A stretch of DNA of 64,000 nt. Origin: Watersipora subatra. Lineage: Eukaryota > Bryozoa > Gymnolaemata > Cheilostomatida > Watersiporidae. Below the pieces are notes generated by a model. That model did not search any database. It was given only the letters and a program-made list of their open reading frames with translations, and was not told the origin of the DNA. Positions 1 to 10,800 of the stretch are shown one piece after another; position 1 is the first letter of the stretch, and every line of letters starts with the position of its first letter. Made by a program: the position numbers and the translations under genes. The stretch lies in the NCBI RefSeq assembly GCF_963576615.1, contig NC_088711.1, forward strand, positions 16,455,182-16,519,181. The letters are read 5' to 3'.

Positions 1-1066
1 TTATAACTTAAAGTATACCATTATTCTTTTTTAGGGCTCTAAAATAAAATACCCAAAATAGATTACATTCTGATCATCTAAAAGCTATGAAGCATCTAAA
101 AGCTCCAACCGTTTTGACAGACAAAAGATTTAGTGCAACCGATTTTTCTCAACAAATATTTTCATTTTGTATTTTATTTGTGCTTTTGTATTTTTTTGCC
201 AAAAACCGTACATGGATTGAAAAAGGAGCTTTTGGAGGGCTCGATGTGAACCTGTGAAAGCTTATCATGGCTAAGTTTAAAAATCTACCATAAAACCTGT
301 ATCTGAATACAACCTTTATTTGAACACCACCTTTATTTGAACGCCGCCTTTATTTGACCGCCACTATATGAGAAGAGTTAAAAAATAAAACTTTACCCTT
401 TAATTGAATGCCACCTCTATTTGATCGCCACATTGAAATTCGTTGATCTTTATAAATAAATAATAGCAAGTTATCAGTAGAAAAGTGTCTAAAAAATCGT
501 ACTAATAATTTGTTCTTGTACATCAAAATCAATTAATTTTTTTGTGGTTGCTGTTTGTATTAAAGTCTGTTTTCTAATGGTTTTTTCTTTGAAAGTTCTT
601 TTTTTCAAAATACCGACAAACTAATTGACACACTTCTAACAAAAGGCAGCTATAGAAGGGTTGAAAAATAAATCATCATGGAGTTCAAATAGAGGTTTTA
701 TAGTAAGCTAATAGTGCGAAAGTTTTGGGCTTCGAAAGAGCGTAGCAACAAGTATCACTCAAAACTAGATTTATCGCTGTACCACAAAAGCACCAGGTTT
801 GAACGACATTAAAATAAACCTCTACTCCATTGGCTTTTAAATTTGGAAAGATTATTACTTGGAGTTGTGCGCTCTCACAACCAATGAGAACAATGGATAG
901 AGCAATACTTGTGATGTATACTGTATACTGTAATGCTATATTGTGAGGTACTATGCACACATACTTGGATGTTCAACATAGCTAAGCAAGGTCTAGTGAA
1001 CTTTACCAGAGCCTGTTTGATAATCAGAGGACTCAGTATATGGTATGTAACTGCTATATACATTAC
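1..1066 (-). other. Intron 1 of copy A (partial), with mobile-element remnant
   Basis: This is non-coding sequence downstream of the copy A exon on the minus strand. Bases 1-960 align by eye with 36745-37420, inside intron 1 of copy C, so the two introns share an ancestral insertion that copy B lacks. Within it, about 300-707 is a decayed TA-target element of the same family as 31308-33486. It has the repeated 'tttgaccgccac' motif at the left and 'agaggtttta' near 690-701. No exon 2 of copy A is visible, so it must lie beyond the left edge. Confidence 0.6.
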
Positions 1067-1298
1067 CTATGCAGTAGTCGTAGCTACACAAGAAGTTGTC
1101 TGGGCTGGAACATGCCTCCTTACAGCTGTAGACTGTGCCACCATTGTTGTTGTGTCTTTTGTCACAGTTTATGGGAAAATCTCTGGATGTTTGTAACTCC
1201 TCGCAGTCATTCTCTGACCAGGTACATTTCTCAGGAATAGTTTGACTGTTTGCACTCACCAATATGGCCGCAAGTATTAACAGCTCTCTGATTACCAT
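1067..1298 (-). CDS. Copy A exon 1: signal peptide and Cys-rich ectodomain (partial gene)
   Basis: This is the first coding exon of the leftmost family member; the rest is outside the window. ATG is at 1298-1296, 16 bases inside an acceptor (TTTTCAG|T, exon edge 1314), so the exon carries a short 5' UTR. The translation starts MVIRELLILAAILVSANSQ, a good signal peptide. Seven cysteines follow in the same spacing as copies B and C. The donor is TGCATAG|GTAATG at 1067/1066, leaving phase 1. The length (232 nt) is identical in all three copies. Unlike B and C, the residue before the first cysteine is Lys (EKCT), so the Asn-Cys-Thr glycosylation sequon is absent. The family is not recognised. The exon is open and undamaged, so copy A may be functional. 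Confidence 0.72.
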
Positions 1299-1663
1299 TC
1301 TGATTTCTCACCTACTGAAAATAAAACCACCGATTACCAGATTCTTCTTTAACCACTGCATATGCTGCTAGCAATAGGTTTTAACTTAATGCAAAAACCA
1401 CAAGTAAAATTTCTGTACTTTAGGGTAGAGAACATTGAAAATTATTTTGCTCTAATTCCCTTCTCTAATCATTTGATCAGCTGGTATATATGTCAAATTT
1501 TGGTATGTTTATGAAAGAGGAAACACTTGGATTGAACCAAGCGTATAATGACTGAACATAAACACTAACGAAATAAGACAAAGTATACATAATACAAGTG
1601 AGTAACAACTCCTTCACACAAGGTCATGACAGCAAATGGGTGACAGATAACAGACACTCTTAC

Positions 1664-1745
1664 CTGCTTAGTAGCTCTCCCCACTGTTTGTCTTGCAACA
1701 CAGAGTGATATGGTAGAAATGCAATGATCTACAAGCCAGCATGGT
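1664..1745 (-). other. Copy A non-coding 5' exon
   Basis: A strong donor, CTTAGCAG|GTAAGAGT in the gene sense, ends at 1664 and is conserved in copies B (12555) and C (38605). It faces the acceptor just upstream of the exon 1 ATG, across an intron of about 350 bp. The 5' edge is not determined; 1745 is a rough limit. Upstream an AT-rich motif (GTATATTTA, about 1746-1754) could be a core promoter, but this is only a suggestion. Confidence 0.45.
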
Positions 1746-4200
1746 CTGTAAATATACGCGTGTATATGGAATGGGTCACATAAGCCTATAATAGGTTAAC
1801 TCTTCACCTTTGTTGACCAATCAAATGAAACTATTTACTCAAGTCATGATATGCTCTAAGCTCGTACATGTAGTTTAGTTCACAAACTCTAGTTGACTTA
1901 TCAGGCAAGGATATACACCCCCCTCCCTGTAGTAAATGATATATGATCTAGAATGAGCTGAATAACGTTGTTATATAAATTACCTGTAGTGGTTTGCCAG
2001 TTAGCTGTAAAATATTCCAGCCTTTTTAATTGACTTTGTTTGTTGACTGATCTGTCACCCTGCTGTTGCTCTATTCATGCATTTGAACACAGAGTGCCAT
2101 TAAACCTGTTCCCAGACAAATGTGGTAATTGTATAGCACCTTCAAACTCCTACTGCTTATGTGTTGTCACTGCCAAGGCAGGGTGTTTATCATATAGCTT
2201 TACCTAGATGTTTAGCAACTGCCTTCTTTTTGGTTCATTCTAACAAATCTCCTCAGACTGCGAAGCTGTGTATCTTATTAATGTTATTTAGCAGTATCAT
2301 AGCTTAACAACTTTGCATTACTACCAACTCTCTCGTAGAAAAAGTGAAAGAGGTATGTTACTTGCTGACTATTATATTTTATATAGCTTGCTTGTATTTC
2401 TAACTTGATTTCTGTTAAAGTACAGTATTTTAAATTCTGAATAGCAGTGTTATGCCTTTACTGCTTAAAATTCTACTGTTTACAATTTAAATAATTTGAA
2501 AAAATTGTTTTTAAAGTTTTAAAATTTACTGCTAAAATTTCCTACACATTATTTGTATAAAATTCTGTTTTGTCAGTATTTTAAATTCTGAATAGCAAAG
2601 TGTTGTCTCTACTGTTTTTATTATAATTTTTTGCTGCTATCAGCACTTCATATTGGTGATTGTGCGACATTGTGAAGGATTTTGCATGCCTTCCATTTTT
2701 GTGGGTGTTACCCTAAAGAATTGATTATTGTTAGACTGTGATGAACAATTTAAAATTAATAGTTACAACTAACATGTTGACTTTTATTTGCCTACCAACT
2801 GGGTGATTTGGTGATATAGCTATGATGAATAGCTAGTTCCTATTATACAGAAATATGATTTCCATATTACGCTCTTTTTATAGAATTAATTACCTATAGA
2901 TGTAACTGGCATAGAGATGACCCACTCTAGGTAATCTTACAAGAAGGTTAAGACGACTAACCTCTCTTATCTATTTGCATGTACTATTTAACCAAATAAT
3001 TTCACTACTAGATTTGCAGTGCCAGAGACAATCTGACAACAACAAAGCAACCACAGAACACAATACGCTAGTAATGAACTAGACTAGGCTAATATAGCAT
3101 AACTACAAAGTCAGCAATGAATCATGTTGTGCTCCGCAGCCTATCATGGGTAATAGTAAGAATGTCAGCTAAAACTCACTACACATTTTACTTGTATAGA
3201 ATTATGTTTTGTCAATTGTTAATCATTCATTTATATGCGAGTCTAGCCTTGTACTAGTTCTATGTAGTATTACAGTGTTTATGAGGACGATGCCTACAGG
3301 AATAAATAAACTTATATATAAAATCATTAAAAGCCCCTGTATGAGACTTTTACTATCAATCTGGGAGAGCAGTTACATTGTGCTTTGCACCAATCTTAGT
3401 TGAAGATATTACCGATGTTACAAAGCCATGCCGACAATAGAAACACTAAACCAAGCATAGATGTAACCAAGCATAGAGCATCGTTGCTTTGTTAAAACAC
3501 TCTGAGAAAAGTTTTAGTCTGCTTGGTTCCACTAACAGGAACGTGCTACGCTAACAACTCTATCAGCGGATTATCATTGGCCCTTTTGAGGGCTACCCAT
3601 TTCAAAGCAGCTGTGTGTCATTTCATGACCCCACTGACCTTTTATTATTGCTAATTGGCTGAAAATAACAACACTATCCTAATTTCTGATCACACACGAC
3701 GTTCCTATCCAAACAGAGGAACTATACATTTCAATACTAAACAGTACAATAATGAAGACTCGATAGCTATTCATATGTCTGTTTGCATGTTCTTCTGTTC
3801 CTTTTTGAATGATTTCTATCCGTAATGGTGAGTTCTATCTTGCAGGCTCTCTCTTAGCATCTTCATATGAGAATGGTTGAACGGTTGTTTGAGGTGAATC
3901 GTCACCTATCTATTAACTGGTAAAACACTGTCTCAAGGTAAGTGTAGGTAGGGCATTTCAAAGGCGTGGATATCTACAAAATAGAATTGTTAAGATACTA
4001 CCTAACATGAGAATAAACACAAGATCAAAGTATGGAATACAAGAACTTCTTTGGTAGAGATACAGAAACATTCCATACTTTGATAAGTAAAGTGGCTACA
4101 CAAACTGGTGTCATAGGTCAAGGACGTTGGATAAGCAACTTGTTGATTGGTTAGTGGCTATGAAAGACGTGGAAGCAAGTCTGTTCTTCTAAATACTCCA
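1746..4200. other. Intergenic spacer between copies A and B
   Basis: No coding exon is supported here. Bases 1850-2575 match the spacers upstream of copy C (38790-39510) and copy B (12740-12752 joined to 15136-15470). Relative to the C/D spacer there are two extra blocks. About 2577-3206 is bounded by a near-repeat of 'tgtataaaattctgttttgt', and about 3350-4112 falls between 'gtatgagact' and 'ggtcaaggac'. No transposon ends were recognised for either. Confidence 0.6.
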
Positions 4201-4207
4201 AGAGTTT

Positions 4208-4213
4208 TTTATT
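4208..4213 (-). terminator. Candidate polyadenylation signal for copy B
   Basis: AATAAA on the minus strand in the context CTAAAAATAAAAAA. It lies about 540 bp past the predicted stop codon of copy B, and the same hexamer is conserved downstream of copy D at 39744-39749. The distance is long and the region AT-rich, so chance occurrence is possible. Confidence 0.3.
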
Positions 4214-4407
4214 TTTAGCAGCTAATATCATGTACTGGTTGTATGTTGGTCAATGGTCCATTAGTAATGGTAAGTTACCATTACTAATTACTATCAAAAA
4301 GTTGAACTGTGTGCTCATTGCTCACAGAATTAACTAATTCAGACACAAACATGCTGTCAACAAATGGCAGCATCCTAGATCTAGAGTCAATACATATTTT
4401 GGTCTGT

Positions 4408-4585
4408 ACCACTCTTTGTGTACGTTCTTGTGTGTACCCGTACTACTTGTGTACACTCTTGTGTGTACCCGTACTACTTGTGTACACTCTTGTGTGTACC
4501 CGTACTACTTGTGTACGCTCTTGTGTGTACCCGTACTACTTGTGTACACTCTTGTGTGTACCCGTACTACTTGTGTACGCTCTTT
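4408..4585. repeat. 31-bp minisatellite downstream of copy B
   Basis: About five and a half copies of a 31-bp unit built around 'gtacccgtactacttgtgta', with only a/g and length variants. The equivalent place in copy D (about 39945-39975) has one unexpanded unit. The repeat creates long open frames on the plus strand that are not genes. Confidence 0.9.
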
Positions 4586-4745
4586 GTGTATTCACCCTAC
4601 TATATTGTATGAACAAAGACGTTAATGCTGCTAGTAGTAGATTAAATATATTACCGAACTATATTGTAATTATATTTGCAATATATACAAAACGTTGTCA
4701 AGGTTACGAGATGAGACAGCGCCATTCTGATAGTTTTACATGTCC

Positions 4746-4807
4746 TTACATACCTGTGTGATGAGTAGACCATTGCACCATTACTAGTATGTCAAAGAGC
4801 TTAATAT
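4746..4807 (-). CDS. Copy B exon 8: terminal exon
   Basis: 62 nt including TAA, acceptor ACTTTACAG|AT (phase 1). It encodes DIKLFDILVMVQWSTHHTGM and a stop. Copy D has the same exon with one Val-to-Leu change. A GT splice donor lies just inside it (edge 4754), so splicing to a further exon instead of terminating is an alternative. The next open segment (about 4390-4300) would need a different phase. Confidence 0.55.
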
Positions 4808-7800
4808 CTGTAAAGTCCACAGCATCGATTCTAATAACTACAACAAAGACAAATTTCAACAAAAACCTTAATAATTAATTAATTTAAGAATTAGTTACTA
4901 AATTAATCAATAAATTAATTAAATGATTAATCATTATTTAATTGATTAATTTATTTATTTACTGTATTTCATAAATTGATGTAATAATTAATTTACTTAA
5001 TTCAATAATTAATTTAATTTGTTAATAAATTAACTAATATTTTAATAGCGAAATAATTAATTAATTCTTAATAAAAAATGTGCTGAGCGAGTGCTTTTCT
5101 GTTCTAGATGCTTCCATTTTACTATTTTTTGTATCACCAACTGATTAAATGAGAAGATCTATAAATAACTTTTGAGTAGTGGTCATTGAAAACCAGCTCA
5201 TACGCTCATATCTCAAGGATATCTCAAGGAAAAGACTTATTAGAAATTCAGCACGTGTCTCGAGTTTTTCGCATGTTGGGGCACTCATTTGTAGAGGTGT
5301 GACCATATACATTTTCATCTCAAATCTGATGAAAAAGAAAACAGAGTACAGAAAAAATGACAGCTGTCAACATGTATCGACTTGACTTTAGTTTTAATAA
5401 ATGGTACCATCTACGCTCGCAGTCCCTATGACAGTGCTTGACAGGTACCTGCATGCTGGTTATCAATGATTCCAGTTTCCTCTGGCTCTCCAGCCAGTAA
5501 CTGTGTTTTTTCTTCTACAGTTGCCATCTCTTTGGAGTTATCCTTAGCAGCTTCCTACCAAATAGCACAAGCATAGCCTTACTTCCAGCTTGCTGTTTCA
5601 TCTGATGGATACATTTTTATAGATGAAACAACTGAAGAGATTAATGCTAGAGAATAATGTAACTGCAAGGAAGATAGTCTAATCACATCTATTTATTTTA
5701 AAGTGACAGCACAAAGGAAATCTATAGGCACTGTATGTAGTGGGAAAGTGCACTTGAATGAGATATCAATGTGACTTTTTAGTTTTTCAATGTTTGCAAA
5801 GTTCTATTCATTATAAGACTAGTGTAGCAAGTTATTTCTTGCAAGCTAGAGTGTGGTCCAGCGAATTGAGTTTATTTACAACTCAGGCAATGTTATCTGC
5901 GAGTTCCACAAATGCCACAGTATAGATTACAATCAAAGTGGCCTCCATGTTCACCTGCTTACTTTATTCCATGGCTGACATATCCTAACATGATTAAGTA
6001 GCGCAATACAATGGTGAACAGTCGCTGGTCCGATTTTGCACTGTTAGAACGGCTAGGTTCATGTAAAGTAAATGCGTCAGTGACTATATTGTTAAGTTTC
6101 GAATGGCATGAAAGCGATTGAATCATCACAAAAACAAACACGGATTGCCGGTCATGTATACGGCTGATTATAACAAGCACGTTGCTAAACAGTGGAATAA
6201 CTTTCGTGTGCACAGCCATACACTAGACACAACAGCTGATTTTTTTATTCCTCAAATGGATAAATCCATTTCACACAACTTGAGCTTTGAGATGCTCTCA
6301 AGGAAGTGAGCCATAGTCATTCATGCAGAGGAGTACAGAATGTAAAACTAGTACAGCTTCATTCTCCTAAATATCCTGTAAAAACATACCCGAGGAGTCT
6401 GCTGTGAAGCAGATGGGATGTTCGCTGGCTCTTCAATAGACAGCTGCCTGTGCATACTCGGTCTGCTGTCTACTGACCGTTTTAACTCCATCCAATGCTA
6501 GAATACAGATATTCAGCTCAGTGACTGTGTCAGAATGATAAGAGGTGCAGAGCATCTAGTTTTATAGTGTAAAGAGTTTGCTCTCCTTTTGGGTTGAAGT
6601 TAGATACAAATAATTCATTGGAGCAATAATAATTCAATTCATTATTAATTGTGACTGCTAAAGTAGTTTGATTTAATTGATAAATTAATTAATAAATGAA
6701 ATATATTATTGAATTAAACTCTTTTATCGGTTGTATTCAATCAATGGAATATTTGCTGCAGGCATAACCTTGAGCACTAGAGGACTGGGAGATCAAAGCT
6801 TAAAGGTTGACTTGCAAGTTGCAACAAAATTCATATTACAGTTGTTTGGTATTAAAAGATTCACCGTGTTTTACTCTGCTGTGTTGTAGGTACAAAATAT
6901 GTGGAAAGGTGATTACAAGCTCTTAAAAGCTAAAAAACGAACAGTTAATCACAACCATCACGAAACGCCATAGTTTGGAAACTTAGAGAAACACTTGGAG
7001 GAACACTACAAGGAACACTTTGAGGGTACATGCAAATGTCATTTATTAGCTGCCATGCTTCTGTAAAGCCATTTTCTGAAAGACCATTTTTTGTAAAGCC
7101 ATTTTCCTACTACTCGATCTCCTCCTTTCTGTGAGTGTGACCGGAAGCTATTACAAACCACTCCAAGTTTATAACAATACATGTACTAATTACTGATGTA
7201 GGTGTACTATAAGCGTATAATCACCTTGTAAACAGTAAGCCAATATGCAGGTTCAGCCTTCAATTTTCCATCCATGACCTTCAAAAACTCATCAAGAGTT
7301 TGTTTATAATCTCTTTTGGATCCGTCTCGGCTGATCTTTCCTATTAGCCTAGCTATATCATTCTGTTTGTCAGCAGAGTGAGCTGACTGTTGTGCCATCG
7401 CTGCCAAGTATATGTTATGTAATAATAATGTTTTTGACTTCTAGTGTGGCGATTATTTGTTTAGTAGCTAATTGTAAGGCAGATGATTTGAAAATCACCA
7501 CTATTTAAAAACATACCACTAATCATATAAACAATATAATTGTGTCATGGCAATTTATCTCACACCTAATGATTTTGCAAGCTATACAGGAGCTAAATCA
7601 TCCTGCCTCATTTCGAGGCCTTCCGTACTTATGGGCGTTCATGAAATAAACGTTTCGAGCGCATAGCAGTTTCTTTTCAAGTTGAAATAGGCAAAAAGCA
7701 TTAACAAAAAATTACAACTTTTTTACATAATAATATCACGAAATATCGTGAATCGTCTCTTTGCAATATCAAATCGTTTAATGATTTTTAAAAATTTAAA

Positions 7801-10800
7801 GCTGTAATTGCAGCTGTTGTTTTTAAAATCTAGATATTTTAGACTTGTATAAGGACTTCCTATTTTTAGCTGCTTCTAATGAATAACCACTCAATGCAAG
7901 TTATCAATTAGCCCTTGTACATGTAGTATGGTGTAGTAAATAAATGATCTGAGGCTAGCATGGTATTGTTAAAGATAAACAGTACAGCCAATACATGCGA
8001 GAATAATGCTTCGTAGATTACGTGACATAATAGCTCAAGATAACATGCTGTTACTCTCATGGAAAACCATTACTCAATTGGGACTACCACGGCTCTATGA
8101 CTAGTAGGAATATCACGGCTCTGACTAGTGGGAATACCACTTTTCAAGTATTTGGGAATGTTACGTGACGTGATGTAATGCTCAAGATAACCATACTGTG
8201 TGGTGAGTAGGCTAAGCAAACACAACTTCCGACTCTCATTTGATGTCAATTGTTTGCTCCTGATTTCGTTGGCTGCTTGTGTCATGAGTACAATAGGCTT
8301 ATGCCTGATTAGTCTCGCTGACTTGTGAATGATTCTATGTACTATATGAATTGCTGCCAACTGTTTCGGCATCATACTCAGCTGCCTAACACAATTATAG
8401 TTTGGTTAATAAGGAACTTGCTCAGAAACCTAGTGGATTTTATCATAAAGTATTGGTATTTTTCTGTGATTAGCGGTTTGTTTTGAATGGTTGAGGTGAT
8501 CTGACTGCCAGGATGTTTCAAGATTAAAATCGACAAAACTTGATCGTGGTTATTAGGCAAAGCTATGACTAGGCTGTCTCACTTTAGGTTCTTGAACAAC
8601 AAGTATCATCGTTATGTTATTATTGTAATAGAAACTTTGGCATTACTGTTAGTCATTACCTGTTATTAAAACAAGGAAAGCTTACCAAAAGAGTCTCCAG
8701 TCTCCATACCCCGTTCTGCTGCCTCGTTGTCACTGCCTTGATTTCTTTCTATATCACTATTCTCTGCTGAGGCAGCTTGGTCTAAATAATGTAGAAAACA
8801 GATATAAAGATTAGTTAGATATTTTATGGACTTACATGTACTTACATATACAGATTTAGACATGTAGACAACAAACTGGAGTTGGAACTATCGTTCTTTG
8901 ACTAAATTAAGCTACTAGCATAAGTTCCTCAAATTTAGTGGGTAATTATTTTCATTACCAGTGCATTGCTGAGCATTCACCTAGTATATATACTTGTATA
9001 TCAGTCGACATACAAGTATGTACATGTAAATACTTGTATGTTGACTGATATACACTGCTGATTTATATTACACGTGCAAGTATGCAAATTATTCTTATTG
9101 TCTATTACCGCAGTCTAACTTGTTCTGCATGAAAAGGAGAACTGCAGTCAATCTGCTTTGATTGATTATTGCAACCAAATGATCCCTTACGAATTGAGCT
9201 AGTTCACGCTGCAAATCATTTAATTTTTTAAAATTTTTTAAAAATTTCTGAAACTTTTCACTCCATAAAAGGTTTGCCAAACTCTGTCCAACTTTTGGTA
9301 AATGTACATTCAGCATAACTCTTGAATGATTGTTGAATGCTTGGGTATAAATCTTTAGAATTTTGAAAAAGATACATCGGCTTGCAAATAATTTTTAAAG
9401 AAGTGATGCTTTTGTGTTCTGACCTCGTCTACTATATCACAAAATAAACAAATATGTACATGTTGTAAAAATATAATAGTTACCATTATATTTACTTGGA
9501 GACCAGAGACAGCGTAGGCATCTGCTTATTCCTACAAAACATGAGTACAACATGGAGCTATCTTCAAACTAGCTAATCCAAAATATAGTTTATCATATCT
9601 CCTTGTTACACTATGATCAGTGGTTCTCCTTTCGCTAGCGCTCTTTTATCACTGTGAAAATACTAATATTATACAGGGTTAATTTGAGTTGTTAACTCAA
9701 CTATATCTTTAAAATAAACAGTGTTTGAAAAAAAAGCTTACAATTTTCCATAATCCAACACACGGGTCTACTGCATGCATATACAGCAAGATAAAGAAAT
9801 ACTAAAGCCTAGGGTAACTCACACAGAGAGAAATCTCTAAATCTTTAACGAAACCTATAACAAAACCTTGTAACAAAATTATTTCGGCCAAAATAGTAGA
9901 TCTGTTCAAACCAAAAGTAATTATGTTCAGGCTCGCTCAGAATATAACTTGCTTTATTATTGGCTGGGTGAGCGAGTTGAACAAATGTTGATATGGTGTG
10001 ACCACCCAAGCAAAACTAGTGTTTCTCCTCAGTAATGTTAGAGATTCACCCTTGTGTAAACCAGGCATATGGAATAAAAAAACAGTTCCAACAGTTCAAT
10101 CAATGACTACTTTTTCATGTGCTGTCTTTTAAGAACTGCAAATCCTATGACCATCTCATTCAGGTTTTTATGTATATGTAAGTACATGCCAACAATATAA
10201 CTGTATGTGTGAAACCAGTACTTTTACATAATATGTAAAAGCACTGGTTTCCTGAACTTCTCTAAAATTGTGAAAAGTGTTCAATTGGAATCCAACCACC
10301 TCGTGCGTATGCAATCACGCACTCTATCCTAAAGCATCCTTAATAATATTATTATTAAGGATGCTTTAGGATAGAGTGCGTGATTGTGTACACACGAGGT
10401 GGTTGGATTCCAATTGTACACTTTTCACAATTTTAGAGAAGTTCAGGTTTTACCTTGTTTGAGGTCCACTGACAGTAAATTACTGTATCCATAGTAATAT
10501 GACATTAAAAACACTGGTCAAAAATATTTAAAAATATTTATAAATATTTTAATGTTTTAGACCAATAACTGAACTCTTGATTTACAACAAACTCCATAAG
10601 TGCTTGCGATAAATGTTCTGTTGGATTCATTCGTAGGTATTCAATGGAGTAATTACCATGTTATTCATAAATCACTGAAAGCAGCATGGAGAAAGCAACT
10701 CTAACTTTATGGATATGTATAGAACTAAACGAATGCTTGTTGTATATAGACCCAATCGCACAATAAATATTCTTTGATATCTTTTCACGATAGCATCTCT

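Noticed and set aside
933-1240. Plus-strand open frames opposite copy A exon 1 (and 11821-12084 opposite copy B)
   Set aside because: They are antisense shadows of the exon 1 coding strand. The minus-strand frame has a signal peptide, ordered cysteines and splice sites; these do not.
4300-4390. Extra last exon of copy B (frame MLPFVDSMFVSE..., also open in copy D at about 39830-39930)
   Set aside because: The open frame and stop are shared by B and D, but the available acceptors give phase 0 or 2, not the phase 1 required. Recent duplication alone explains the conservation.
4309-4761. 150-codon open frame with Cys/Thr/Tyr repeats
   Set aside because: Produced by the 31-bp minisatellite, which happens to lack stops in three frames. 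The paralogous site in copy D has no such frame.
9095-9316. 73-residue minus-strand open frame starting MLNVHLPKVGQSLANLLWSE
   Set aside because: Looks protein-like and ends near a GT, but copies D and E have frame-breaking indels in it and the phase-1 entry from exon 3 meets a stop. Kept as intron sequence. An alternative short terminal exon just upstream of it (VDEVRTQ...) is possible but unsupported.
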